Assembly: GCF_008085905.1 (NCBI RefSeq)
Contig: NZ_VSFF01000015.1
Span: forward strand, 62,001 to 126,000
DNA length: 64,000 nucleotides
Origin: Actinomadura syzygii
Lineage (GTDB): Bacteria > Actinomycetota > Actinomycetes > Streptosporangiales > Streptosporangiaceae
Reading direction: 5' to 3'
Part shown: positions 1-6,520 of the stretch, in pieces
Numbering within the stretch: the first letter of the stretch is position 1
How the letters are laid out: each line of letters opens with the position of its first letter
Position numbers and translations under genes: made by a program
The notes under the pieces: model-generated
What the model saw: the letters and a program-made list of their open reading frames with translations, nothing else
Told to the model about the DNA's origin: nothing
Database searches by the model: none

Positions 1-766
1 CTCGCAGCAGCGCCGTCTCCGCGGTGAGACGGAACAGCCCTCTGAGATGCATGGCGAGATTGCGCCTGTGGCCCGGCAGGTCGTGATGGGTCGGCGGAGT
101 GGCGGCGACCGCCGCGCGCGCTAGCTCTACGGCCTCGCTCCGCGCCGCGCGATCGCCGGTGTGATCCGCCAGCGACGACACGGCGTTCGCCGTGATGTTG
201 AGATAGGCGGACCGGTGAGGATCGCGGGGGTCACTGCCGGCGAGCCCCTCCCTGGCCCAGGCCACCGCACGGCGCAGGTCGTCCGGACGGCCCCGGCGCT
301 GGTACCGCGCCATGTGGTGCGCCGCCAGGCTGATCAGGTACATGGGCTTGCCAGGCGCAGCCTCCGCAGCCTCGCGGCCCACAGCGCACGCCTCGTCAAG
401 CGCGGACTCGTCGCCCGTCCGATCGTGGAGGCCGCGCAGCCTGGTCCCCAGGTTGTGCAGGTACGCCGCGCGGCGGGGATCACCGGGCGGGCAGGCGGCC
501 ACGGCCTCGCGCTCCAGGCGGACCGCCTCGCGCAGCGCGGCGGCGTCACCGGTGAGCTGGTAGCGCCGGTGCAGGTGGGAGGCGAGATGCCCCAACATGA
601 CCGGCCGCCGCGGATCACCGTCCGGCAGGGCGGCGAGAGCGGCGAAGCCGTTGTCCACCGCCAGGTCGAGCGCTCGCGGCTCCTGCGTCCTTTCGAACTC
701 CAGACGCCACCGAAAGCTCTCGCCGTGCACGGTGGACGCGTGCTCCGGCGGCCCCTGGCGGCTCAC
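1..766 (-). CDS. TPR-repeat protein, N-terminal part (cut by the window edge)
   Basis: This reading frame runs off the left edge, so only about 255 N-terminal residues are visible. From about residue 58 it holds repeated helical units of roughly 45-50 residues with the pattern NLA..L..R....GD..AL.EAV.L.REAVA..P (for example YLHNLGTRLRGLHDRTGD), typical of actinobacterial TPR arrays. Such arrays often precede a C-terminal CHAT/caspase-like protease domain, but that part would lie outside the window. The start is a GTG at 764-766 overlapping the TGA of the small upstream gene (GTGA), with GGAG a few bases upstream, so the two genes look translationally coupled. The TPR call is firm; the protease or conflict-system role is inferred from the neighbour. 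Confidence 0.75.
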   Translation of the reverse strand, partial: MSRQGPPEHASTVHGESFRWRLEFERTQEPRALDLAVDNGFAALAALPDGDPRRPVMLGHLASHLHRRYQLTGDAAALREAVRLEREAVAACPPGDPRRAAYLHNLGTRLRGLHDRTGDESALDEACAVGREAAEAAPGKPMYLISLAAHHMARYQRRGRPDDLRRAVAWAREGLAGSDPRDPHRSAYLNITANAVSSLADHTGDRAARSEAVELARAAVAATPPTHHDLPGHRRNLAMHLRGLFRLTAETALLR

Positions 767-1080
767 CGCCGCTCCGGGCCCGGCCCCCCGGACAACCTGT
801 GCACGAGATGGTTGAGGCGCTCCCGAACCGGCGGAGGCGGGGGGACCACCGGAGTGGCGCCGATCCTGGTGATCCGGACGGGACCGCGCAGTTCGAGGTC
901 GGCGACCGCCTGCCGCACCGCCGCGAGATCGTCCGACTCCGCGGCCTCCGCGAGAGCGTCCAGGACTTGAGCGGCGCCGTCCCAGCGCGTCGCCGCCAAC
1001 TCCCATTCGAAAATCTCCCGCACAATGGCGAGCGCCTCGGCGAAGACCTCATCCCGACCTTGATTATCCGCTAATCCCAT
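763..1080 (-). CDS. Small CATRA-associated-type protein upstream of TPR gene
   Basis: A 105-residue protein, helical in its first two thirds (residues 8-60, acidic, rich in Ala/Glu/Leu), followed by LRGPVRITRIG, a proline run (VVPPPPPVRERLNHLVHRL) and a short charged tail. I recognise the layout as the small partner protein of the CATRA (caspase and TPR repeat associated) conflict systems described in multicellular bacteria. This rests on family memory, not a search. It has no signal peptide or membrane segment, so it should be cytoplasmic. It overlaps the downstream TPR gene by 4 nt, and this coupling is the main contextual support. If the family call is wrong, it remains a small conserved-looking acidic protein of unknown function. 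Confidence 0.55.
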   Translation of the reverse strand: MGLADNQGRDEVFAEALAIVREIFEWELAATRWDGAAQVLDALAEAAESDDLAAVRQAVADLELRGPVRITRIGATPVVPPPPPVRERLNHLVHRLSGGPGPERR

Positions 1081-1267
1081 AAACGCGAGCTTAACCTCGG
1101 AGCGGACGGCAGAGCCGCCCGTGCGCTGGAGAAACCCGCACCGGAAGCCGAATAACCACGGCGACGCCCGCGAAGAAATGGGCGTGTGACTTCGAACCGG
1201 TGAGCGACTTCTGACGGCCAGGCGCGGCAGAGCGGCACCTGTCCATGCCTGCGCTGATGAAACGGGG

Positions 1268-1339
1268 TGGGCGATACTGGGTTCGAACCAGTGGCCTCTT
1301 CGGTGTGAACGAAGCGCTCTCCCACTGAGCTAATCGCCC
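1268..1339 (-). tRNA. tRNA-Val (anticodon CAC)
   Basis: A full cloverleaf reads on the minus strand: acceptor GGGCGAT paired with ATCGCCC, D-arm GCTCAGTGGGAGAGC, anticodon stem CTTCG/CGAAG with loop TTCACAC giving anticodon CAC, and T-arm CTGG-TTCGAAC-CCAG. The discriminator is A. The 3' CCA is not fully encoded. It is an isoacceptor of the Val(GAC) tRNA near 14.2 kb, with which it shares most of its acceptor, D and T arms. Confidence 0.95.
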
Positions 1340-1397
1340 CGGTGGCCGAAACTCTAGCGCATGTCGGGGGTTGCGCGTGCATCCGTTGGGGCGGGGG

Positions 1398-1823
1398 TCA
1401 GGTCCAGAAGGTGGGGTCCTCGATGTTCCAGGGGACGACGAAGCCGTAGATGGCCAGGTAGGCGGCGACGGCCGCGGCGGCCAGGACGGCGGTGGTCGTG
1501 CCGAGGATCAGGTTGCGGCGGCGTTTGCGGGGGTCGAACGCCTTCTCCTTGGCGCGGTCGGCGGCGGTCTTGGCGCGGTGGAGGGCGCGCTGGGCCCAGG
1601 CGAACTCGGTGGCGAGGATCGCGAGGCCGATGACGATGCCGAGGAGGCCGGGGCCGGGGGTGACCATCATGACGAGGCCGCCGACGAGGACGGTGGCGCC
1701 CACGGCGAAGACGCCGGCGCGCCAGGCCGTGTTCAGGAGGGGGTTGCGGCGGAGGCGGGCGCGGAAACGGTGGAACCGCCGCTCCTCGGCCGGTTGGGCT
1801 TCCTTTTTGTCGCTGATTGCCAC
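1398..1823 (-). CDS. TIGR02611/PGPGW-family membrane protein
   Basis: A 141-residue integral membrane protein. A charged N-terminus (to about residue 30) leads into hydrophobic segments near residues 36-55 and 60-75, separated by the diagnostic TPGPGLLGI motif of the PGPGW transmembrane family. A basic cytoplasmic stretch (AKTAADRAKEKAFDPRKRRR) and a third hydrophobic segment near the C-terminus follow. The family is widespread in actinobacteria and has no established biochemical role. The gene stands alone between tRNA-Val and the divergent ssgB gene, with about 230 bp of intergenic DNA for its promoter. The length fits the family and nothing looks broken. Confidence 0.85.
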   Translation of the reverse strand: MAISDKKEAQPAEERRFHRFRARLRRNPLLNTAWRAGVFAVGATVLVGGLVMMVTPGPGLLGIVIGLAILATEFAWAQRALHRAKTAADRAKEKAFDPRKRRRNLILGTTTAVLAAAAVAAYLAIYGFVVPWNIEDPTFWT

Positions 1824-2055
1824 GGCTTTACTTTAAGCCAGGGAGTTGAAGTCGAAAACCGTGAAGATCCTGTGACGGGGGTCGCGAGGGGCGTCTTTGT
1901 GCAGGTCAAAGGCGGTGAGATGGGTCACAAGGCCCCAGGACGCCGGAATGTTCGGCCGCGCTCAGGCAGTTAGGCGTCATAGATCGCGGGGATGTCCGTG
2001 GGTGGGAGCACCGGGGGCACTCCCCGCCAGGGGACCGACGTCAGAGGGAATGGCC

Positions 2056-2469
2056 ATGGACAGCAGTACCACAGTCTCAGCGGAGCTGGGCCTTCGTCTC
2101 GTCGTCCCCGACCGCACGACCGTCCCTCTGCTCGCCGGGATGGAGTACGCGGCCGACGACCCGTACGCGATCCGTATGGCCTTCTACGTGGGCGACGACG
2201 AGCCGGTGGAGTGGATCTTCGCTAGGGAGCTGCTGACGGTCGGCATCGTGCGCAAGGTCGGGGACGGGGACGTGGAGGTCTGGCCGGGCTCCGACGACGG
2301 CACGCTCAACATCGCGCTGTCGTCCCCGTTCGGGGACGCGCTGTTCGAGGTGCCGCTGTCGCCGCTCGCCGACTTCCTGCACCGCACCTACCAGGCCGTC
2401 CCGGCCGGTGAGGAGAGCGAGTTCATCGACATCGACGCCGAGCTTGAGAACCTGCTCTGGCCGTCCTAG
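2056..2469 (+). CDS. ssgB: SsgA-like sporulation and cell-division regulator (SsgB type)
   Basis: A 137-residue SsgA-like protein (SALP), the usual family length. Recognisable blocks include TTVSAELGLRLVVPD at the N-terminus, DPYAIRMAFYVGDDEPVEWIFARELL in the middle, VWPGSDDG, IALSSPFGDALFEVP and a C-terminal acidic tail. SALPs occur only in morphologically complex actinomycetes. SsgB is the one that helps place FtsZ rings at sporulation septation, and a lone SALP in non-Streptomyces genomes is usually of this type. I chose ATG 2056 over the in-frame ATG at 2050 because GAGGGA is then well spaced as a ribosome site. The stop shares the palindromic CTAG with the stop of the convergent sthA gene. 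Confidence 0.9.
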   Translation: MDSSTTVSAELGLRLVVPDRTTVPLLAGMEYAADDPYAIRMAFYVGDDEPVEWIFARELLTVGIVRKVGDGDVEVWPGSDDGTLNIALSSPFGDALFEVPLSPLADFLHRTYQAVPAGEESEFIDIDAELENLLWPS

Positions 2470-3869
2470 CCGGACAGGCGGGCGATGTGGCGCATCTTGT
2501 TCATCGCGTCCAGGGCGGCGACCTTGTACGACTCGGCCAGTGTGGGGTAGTTGAAGACGGCGTTGACCAGGTAGTCGACCGTCCCGCCGCAGCCCATGAC
2601 GGTCTGGCCGATGTGGACGAGTTCGGTGGCCCCCGTGCCGAACACGTGGACGCCGAGGAGCCGGTGGTCCTCCGGTGAGACGAGGAGTTTCAGCATCCCG
2701 TAGGAGTCGCCGATGATCTGCCCGCGGGCGAGCTCCCGGTAGCGGGACACGCCGACCTCGAAGGGGATCTTGGCTTCGGTGAGGGCGTCCTCGGTGCGGC
2801 CGACGAAGCTGATCTCGGGGATCGTGTAGATGCCGATGGGCTGGGTCTCGTGGATCTCCGCCACGGGCTCGTCGCAGGCGTGGTGGGCCGCGAGGCGGCC
2901 CTGCTCCATGGACGTGGCGGCGAGGGACGGGAAGCCGATCACGTCCCCGACCGCGTAGATGTGCGGGACCTCGGTGCGGTAGTTCTCGTCGACCTTGATC
3001 CGGCCGCGCTTGTCGGCGGTGAGCCCGGCGGCGTCGAGGCCGAGGTCCTCGGTCATGCCGTGGCGTCCCGCCGAGTACATGACGGTGTCGGCGGGGATGC
3101 GCTTGCCGCTCTCCAGGACGGTGATCGCGCCGCTCTCCATGCGCTCGACGGACGCGACCGTCTCCCGGAACCGGAACGTGACGGCGAGGTCGCGCAGGTG
3201 GTACTTGAGCGCCTCGACGATCTCCAGGTCGCAGAAGTCCAGCATGCGCTCGCGGCGCTCGACGACGGTGACCTTGGTGCCGAGGGCGGCGAACATCGAG
3301 GCGTACTCGATGCCGATCACGCCCGCGCCGACGACGACCATGGTCTCCGGGATGCGGTCCATGTGGATGATGCCGTCGGAGTCGATGATCGTCCGGTCGT
3401 CGAACGCGACGGTCTCCGGACGGGCCGGGCGCGTCCCGGTGGCGATCACGACCCGGTCGGCGCCGACCTTCTGCTCCCGGTCGCCGTTCCCGCTGATCCC
3501 GACCGTGTCGGGCGACAGGAACCGGCCCCGGCCGGGCAGGACCGTCACGCGGTTGCGGGCGAGCTGGCTGCGGATGACGTCCGTCTCGCGGCCGATGACG
3601 TGCTGCGTCCGCATGCCGAGGTCGGCGACCGTGATGTCGTCCTTGACCCGGTAGCTCTGGCCGTAGAGCTCGCGCTGGTTGAGGCCGGTCAGGTAGAGGA
3701 CGGCCTCGCGCAGCGTCTTGGACGGAATCGTCCCGGTGTTGATGCAGACGCCGCCGATCATGTCGCGACGGTCCACGATGCCGACCCTGCGGCCCAGCTT
3801 GGCGGCGGCGATGGCGGCGCGCTGCCCGCCGGGGCCCGAACCGAGGACGAGGAGATCGAAGTCGTTCAC
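2466..3869 (-). CDS. sthA: Si-specific (soluble) NAD(P)+ transhydrogenase
   Basis: A 467-residue flavoprotein of the pyridine nucleotide-disulfide reductase family that equilibrates NADPH and NAD+ in the cytoplasm. The FAD-binding GSGPGGQRAAIAAAKLG motif is at residues 10-26. The active-site region reads CINTGTIPSKTLREA, so the second cysteine of the disulfide-reductase CxxxxC pair is Thr; this is the hallmark separating SthA from lipoamide or glutathione reductases. A second nucleotide-binding motif, GAGVIGIEYASMFAALG, lies near residue 180, AVGDVIGFPSLA near 312, and the dimerisation domain completes the C-terminus. Full length. It is a single gene convergent with ssgB, and a divergent promoter region separates it from the TetR gene only weakly (about 60 bp). 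Confidence 0.95.
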   Translation of the reverse strand: MNDFDLLVLGSGPGGQRAAIAAAKLGRRVGIVDRRDMIGGVCINTGTIPSKTLREAVLYLTGLNQRELYGQSYRVKDDITVADLGMRTQHVIGRETDVIRSQLARNRVTVLPGRGRFLSPDTVGISGNGDREQKVGADRVVIATGTRPARPETVAFDDRTIIDSDGIIHMDRIPETMVVVGAGVIGIEYASMFAALGTKVTVVERRERMLDFCDLEIVEALKYHLRDLAVTFRFRETVASVERMESGAITVLESGKRIPADTVMYSAGRHGMTEDLGLDAAGLTADKRGRIKVDENYRTEVPHIYAVGDVIGFPSLAATSMEQGRLAAHHACDEPVAEIHETQPIGIYTIPEISFVGRTEDALTEAKIPFEVGVSRYRELARGQIIGDSYGMLKLLVSPEDHRLLGVHVFGTGATELVHIGQTVMGCGGTVDYLVNAVFNYPTLAESYKVAALDAMNKMRHIARLSG

Positions 3870-3930
3870 GCCCCCAGTCTGACGGTCCGCGGGCGTCCGG
3901 TTAAAGGATTCTCGTCATGATCTGCCCAGA

Positions 3931-4539
3931 TCATCCGGCCGGTGCGCCGGAGACCAGCCCGGCGGCGAGGGCGTCCAGGCCGTCCTTGATGCGGTCGAGC
4001 GGCATCCCGCGGGTGCGGCGCTGGTGGAGGAACAGGTTCGCGGCGAGGGGCGCGAGGAGCGCGTCGGCCAGGTAGGCGGCGTCGGCGCCCGGCCGGAGAT
4101 CGCCGACGAGCAGGGCGAGGTGCCGGTGGTAGAGGCCGTACGAGCCGTCCCTGAACCGGGCGTCGGCGGGGTCGGACTCGGCCGTCAGCAGCAGGTCGGC
4201 CTGGGCCTCGGTGCGGTCGGCCAGGGCGTGCAGGAACGCGCGCAGGCGGTCGCCGGGGGGCGCGCCGGGCCCGAGCGGCGGCGGCCCCTGGATGAACGCG
4301 GTCTGGAACTCGCGCTCGCGCTCGTCGAGCACGGCGTAGACGAGCCGGGCGCGGTCGCCGAACCGGCGGTAGACCGTGCCGACGCCGACCCCGGCGGCGC
4401 GGGCGACCTCGTCCATGGACACGGCCTCCGGGCCGCGGGTGGCGATCAGCTCGGCGGCGGCGCGGAGGATGCGGCGCCGGTTGAGCGCCGCGTCGGCGCG
4501 CTCGGCTGGCGGGCTTCCGACGACCGGCAGGTTCCGCAT
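3931..4539 (-). CDS. TetR-family transcriptional regulator
   Basis: A 202-residue repressor. The N-terminal helix-turn-helix spans about residues 20-65 (RRRILRAAAELIATRGPEAVSMDEVARAAGVGVGTVYRRFGDRARLV), followed by an all-helical ligand-binding domain. It is divergent from the SDR/Gdx-exporter pair starting at 4648, and the 108-bp intergenic region carries two short palindromes that suit a TetR dimer. It most likely represses itself and the divergent pair. The ligand cannot be read from the sequence. GGGACGGGATG at the start gives a usable ribosome site. Confidence 0.9.
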   Translation of the reverse strand: MRNLPVVGSPPAERADAALNRRRILRAAAELIATRGPEAVSMDEVARAAGVGVGTVYRRFGDRARLVYAVLDEREREFQTAFIQGPPPLGPGAPPGDRLRAFLHALADRTEAQADLLLTAESDPADARFRDGSYGLYHRHLALLVGDLRPGADAAYLADALLAPLAANLFLHQRRTRGMPLDRIKDGLDALAAGLVSGAPAG

Positions 4540-4585
4540 CCCGTCCCCCTCTCGGTTCGGCTGGCAGCGTAGCGGAGTTGTATCC

Positions 4586-4626
4586 GGAGAATTCTCCAGT
4601 TAACCTCGCTAAGCGGAAACTTTTCC
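4586..4626. promoter_or_regulatory. Paired palindromic operators between TetR gene and SDR gene
   Basis: Two short perfect inverted repeats with the same architecture lie 29 bp apart: GGAGA-at-TCTCC (4586-4597) and GGAAA-ct-TTTCC (4615-4626). They sit in the AT-richer core of the divergent intergenic region, where both promoters must be, and are the natural candidates for TetR dimer binding. That assignment is inference. Confidence 0.5.
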
Positions 4627-4647
4627 AATTACACCCCGGAGGACGGG

Positions 4648-5391
4648 ATGGCTGCAAACCTTGAAGGACGGTCGGCGCTGGTCACGGGCGGCGGACGCGG
4701 CATCGGCGCCGCGATCGCGCTGCGCCTCGCCCGCGACGGCGCCGACGTCGCGGTGACCTATGTGCGGGCCCCGGAGCGCGCCGCGGAGGTCGTCCGCGGC
4801 ATCAAGGCGGCGGGCCGGCGGGGGCTGGCGATCGCCGCCGACGCGGCCGACCCGGCGGCCGTGACCGCCGCCGTCGACCGGACGGCGGCGGATTTCGGAC
4901 GCCTCGACATTCTGGTCAACAACGCTGGGATCGCCCCGTACGGACCGTTTGAGGACGTCTCGGCCGACGAGCTGAACCTGACGATCGACATCCACGTCCG
5001 GGCGGCGTTCGTGGCGGCGCAGGCGGCGTCCCGCCATCTCGGGCAGGGCGGCCGGATCGTCAACATCGGCAGCAGCATGGCCGAGCGCGTTCCCTACCCG
5101 GGCTGGACGCTGTACGCGATGAGCAAGTCCGCGCTGACCGGCCTGACGCGGGGCCTGGCACGCGACCTCGGGCCGCGCGGGATCACCGCGAACGTCGTCC
5201 AGCCGGGCTCGACCGACACCGAGATGAACCCGGCCGACTCGCCGGACGCCGAGTTCGAGCGCGGGTTCAGCGCGCTCGGCCGCTACGGTCGCGCGGAGGA
5301 GATCGCCGCGATGGTCGCGCACCTGGCCGGGCCGGGCGGCGACTACGTCACCGGCGCGGCGATTTCAGTCGATGGGGGGTACGCGGCCTGA
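4648..5391 (+). CDS. SDR-family NAD(P)-dependent oxidoreductase
   Basis: A 247-residue classical short-chain dehydrogenase, close in style to 3-oxoacyl reductases (FabG-like). The cofactor motif TGGGRGIG is at residues 14-21, NNAG near 90, catalytic Ser in NIGSSMAE near 140 and the Tyr/Lys pair in YAMSKSA near 156-160. The C-terminal YVTGAAISVDGGYAA is typical. Its substrate is unknown. The TGA overlaps the ATG of the exporter gene by one base (TGATG), so the two are co-translated. The divergent TetR gene likely controls both. All catalytic residues are present. Confidence 0.9.
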   Translation: MAANLEGRSALVTGGGRGIGAAIALRLARDGADVAVTYVRAPERAAEVVRGIKAAGRRGLAIAADAADPAAVTAAVDRTAADFGRLDILVNNAGIAPYGPFEDVSADELNLTIDIHVRAAFVAAQAASRHLGQGGRIVNIGSSMAERVPYPGWTLYAMSKSALTGLTRGLARDLGPRGITANVVQPGSTDTEMNPADSPDAEFERGFSALGRYGRAEEIAAMVAHLAGPGGDYVTGAAISVDGGYAA

Positions 5392-5711
5392 TGGCGTGGA
5401 TTTTCTTGCTCGTCGCCTCGCTGATGGAGCTGGTGTGGGCGACGGCGTTGAAGCAGTCGGACGGGCTGACGAAGCTCTGGCCGACGGTGATCGGGCTGGG
5501 CGTGGCGGTGCTCAGCGTCGCCGTGCTGTCGCTGTCGCTGCGGCAGCTCCCGGTCGGGACGGCGTACGCGGTGTTCGTCGGCCTCGGCGCGATCGGCGTC
5601 GCCGTCGCCGGGATGGTCGCGTTCAGCGAGAGCACGTCGCCCGCCCGGCTCGTGTTCCTCGGGCTGATCGTGGCGGGGGTGGTCGGCCTGCAACTCGTGG
5701 AGGGCTCTTAA
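5391..5711 (+). CDS. SMR-family exporter, Gdx/SugE-like
   Basis: A 106-residue protein with four transmembrane helices, the standard small-multidrug-resistance size. The essential membrane Glu is in TM1 (LLVASLMELVWATALKQ), and the following LKQSDGLTKLWPT matches the Gdx (formerly SugE, guanidinium exporter) subtype better than the EmrE multidrug subtype. It works as a proton-coupled antiporter dimer in the membrane. It starts inside the stop codon of the SDR gene, so no riboswitch can sit directly in front of it. TetR control is inferred. Guanidinium as substrate is a family-level guess. Confidence 0.85.
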   Translation: MAWIFLLVASLMELVWATALKQSDGLTKLWPTVIGLGVAVLSVAVLSLSLRQLPVGTAYAVFVGLGAIGVAVAGMVAFSESTSPARLVFLGLIVAGVVGLQLVEGS

Positions 5712-5740
5712 CGCCCGCGCACACGGGGCAGAGTGGAGGC

Positions 5741-6520
5741 ATGGCAAGCGAGATGCTGGGGATCGACATCGGCGGGTCCGGGATCAAGGGGGCTCCCGTG
5801 GACCTGTCGGACGGTTCGTTCACCCGAGACCGGTTCCGCGCGGCGACGCCGCATCCGTCCAGGCCGGAGGCGGTCGTCCGGGTCGTCGCCGAGATCGTGA
5901 AGCACTTCGGCTGGGAAGGGCCGGTCGGCGTCACCTATCCGGGCGTGGTGATCGACGGGGTGGCACTGTCGGCGGCGAACGTGTCCAGGCACTGGATCGG
6001 GGTGGACGCCGCCGCCCTGATCGCGGAGGCCACCGGGTGCGCGGCGACCGTCCTCAACGACGCCGACGCGGCCGGGATCGCGGAGATGCGGCTCGGTGCC
6101 GGACGCGGCCGGGGCGGCACCGTCGCGGTCCTCACACTCGGGACGGGCATCGGCAGCGCGGTGTTCACCGAGGGCGTCCTCGTCCCGAACACCGAGTTCG
6201 GCCACATCCAGATCGACGGGCGGGACGCGGAGCATCGCGCGTCCGCGAAGGCCCGCGAGGACGAGGGCCTCGGCTGGGAGAAGTGGGCCAAGCGGCTGAG
6301 CGTGTACCTGGGCACGCTGGAGGCGCTGATCTCCCCGTCGCTGTTCGTCCTGGGCGGCGGGGTGAGCCGGAAGGCGGAGCGGTTCGTCCCGCTGATCCAG
6401 GGGGTGCGGGCGGAGATCGTCCCGGCGCGGCTGGTGAACAACGCGGGCATCGTCGGCGCGGCCATGGCCGCCTCCGCGGCGCACTCCCCCGGCCGCGCCG
6501 CCGGTCAGGTCACCGCCTGA
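5741..6520 (+). CDS. ppgK: Polyphosphate glucokinase (ROK family)
   Basis: A 259-residue ROK-family kinase that phosphorylates glucose using polyphosphate and/or ATP. GIDIGGSGIKGAPVDLSDG at residues 6-24 is the polyphosphate-glucokinase form of the phosphate-binding loop, and LNDADAAG near 104 contains the catalytic Asp. LTLGTGIGSAVF (near 130), EFGHIQIDG and LGGGVSRKAE follow as in characterised actinobacterial PpgK. The ATG at 5741 follows GGAGG at good spacing; the longer in-frame extension would run through the upstream exporter gene. It is convergent with the alpha-mannosidase gene, overlapping by 11 bp. Confidence 0.93.
   Translation: MASEMLGIDIGGSGIKGAPVDLSDGSFTRDRFRAATPHPSRPEAVVRVVAEIVKHFGWEGPVGVTYPGVVIDGVALSAANVSRHWIGVDAAALIAEATGCAATVLNDADAAGIAEMRLGAGRGRGGTVAVLTLGTGIGSAVFTEGVLVPNTEFGHIQIDGRDAEHRASAKAREDEGLGWEKWAKRLSVYLGTLEALISPSLFVLGGGVSRKAERFVPLIQGVRAEIVPARLVNNAGIVGAAMAASAAHSPGRAAGQVTA

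Noticed and set aside
5391..5711. Guanidine riboswitch before the Gdx-like exporter
   Set aside because: The exporter starts inside the stop codon of the SDR gene, and no conserved riboswitch core is visible upstream of the SDR.
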